A stretch of DNA of 6,901 nt from Spirochaetia bacterium (lineage in GTDB: Bacteria; Spirochaetota; Leptospirae; Leptospirales; Leptonemataceae). The translations under genes were made by a program, and so were the position numbers. Below, piece after piece: positions 6,510 to 6,901 of this stretch (the first letter of the stretch is position 1; each line of letters begins with the position of its first letter). The stretch covers positions 1 to 6,901 of the forward strand of contig JACPZR010000455.1 of assembly GCA_016195395.1 (NCBI GenBank). The letters run 5' to 3'. The notes under the pieces were generated by a model. That model did no database searches and had not been told where the DNA came from. It saw only the letters and a program-made list of their open reading frames with translations.

Positions 6510-6901
6510 TCATAGAATCTTTTTGATCCAGTGCAGGATGTCGCGGTAGACTTTCTCCCGGTCAATTTCGTTCAGAATCTCGTGGTACATTCCATTGTAG
6601 GCAATCCAAGTCTTCTTTTTAGAAGCGAGCTCGGAGAAAAAGAAGCGTGATGCGTCAATGCTCGTAATGGTGTCGGCCGTGCCTTGAAGAAGGATTGTGG
6701 GAATCTTTATGAACTGCGCCCTGGATAACGCTAATTCCTGTTCGCGCATAGTCTCTGTGAACCATCGCGCCGTGGCGCTCTTGAAGACCTTGGGGTCGTT
6801 CTTGTAACCCAGAACAATGCGCTCGTCGTGACTCAAGTGGTGAGGGTCCAATCCGGCGGGGACAGCAAGCACAGGGAAAACGCGCGAAGCGATGTTCGCA
6901 A
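6510..6901 (-). CDS. Alpha/beta hydrolase, lysophospholipase / monoglyceride lipase-like, C-terminal part
   Basis: The gene enters from the right edge and reads leftward; 129 residues and the TGA at 6512-6510 are present. The frame stays open to the window end, so the GTG at 6872 is an internal codon, not the start. The fragment holds a cap region (GLDPHHLSHDERIVLGYKND, then a helix with WFTETMREQE), then IPTILLQGTADTITS with the likely catalytic Asp (residue 76 of the fragment), and YNGMYHEILNE with the likely catalytic His (106). It ends in a helix, DILHWIKKIL. This order is characteristic of serine hydrolases of the monoglyceride lipase/lysophospholipase type (Hydrolase_4). The nucleophile Ser (GxSxG) must lie beyond the edge. 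It converges on the GT-C-like gene with only 23 bases between the stops. Confidence 0.85.
   Translation of the reverse strand, partial: ANIASRVFPVLAVPAGLDPHHLSHDERIVLGYKNDPKVFKSATARWFTETMREQELALSRAQFIKIPTILLQGTADTITSIDASRFFFSELASKKKTWIAYNGMYHEILNEIDREKVYRDILHWIKKIL

Noticed and set aside
6487..6524. Small inverted repeat AGGC-AGCA-GCCT (6499-6510) followed by TTTTT (6520-6524) as a terminator between convergent genes
   Set aside because: The stem is only 4 bp and the T-run is 9 bases away and inside the hydrolase gene; too weak for an intrinsic terminator.
1..6901. Search for CRISPR repeats, transposase genes, tRNAs, direct repeats or attachment sites
   Set aside because: I saw no regularly spaced repeats, no tRNA-like cloverleaf and no mobile-element proteins by reading; nothing supports an island boundary.

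Overview
The window is a compact, moderately GC-rich bacterial segment (impression by eye, not computed). Seven genes run head to tail on the plus strand, and one partial gene on the minus strand meets them at the right edge. I see no rRNA, tRNA, CRISPR array, insertion sequence or phage gene. No single gene fixes the phylum. A two-subunit glycine decarboxylase, a PafB/PafC-like WYL pair outside an obvious actinobacterial setting, and few Shine-Dalgarno sites all suit an environmental, possibly under-sampled bacterial lineage; that is inference only.

Layout. Positions 3-173 hold the C-terminus of what looks like glycine dehydrogenase subunit 2 (gcvPB). After a 51-base gap comes a 95-residue protein I do not recognise (225-512). 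Its TAA is followed at once, in the same frame, by the GTG of an unusual 481-residue zinc-type medium-chain dehydrogenase (513-1958). That gene overlaps a Nudix hydrolase of the ADP-ribose pyrophosphatase type (1951-2409) by 8 bases. After a 34-base gap follow two tandem WYL-domain regulators (2444-3466 and 3453-4436), overlapping by 14 bases. They lead by ATGA overlaps into a membrane protein with a bacterial PH-like tail (4433-5032) and then a polytopic membrane protein resembling GT-C glycosyltransferases (5029-6486). On the minus strand (6510-6901) is the C-terminal part of a monoglyceride-lipase-like alpha/beta hydrolase.

How the genes may work together. The block 225-2409 looks like a metabolic unit (unknown protein, NAD(P)-type dehydrogenase, nucleotide-sugar pyrophosphatase). 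The block 2444-6486 is a tightly coupled four-gene unit: two WYL regulators that probably act as a pair, joined to two envelope proteins. The whole series could be one transcript, since no gap exceeds 51 bases and I find no convincing internal terminator or promoter.

The most unusual item is the dehydrogenase. It carries about 123 extra residues near the end of its Rossmann domain, an altered glycine motif and an incomplete structural-zinc cysteine set. The coupling of a degenerate WYL pair to a PH-like/GT-C membrane pair is the next most interesting. I do not see a clear new defence or mobile system.
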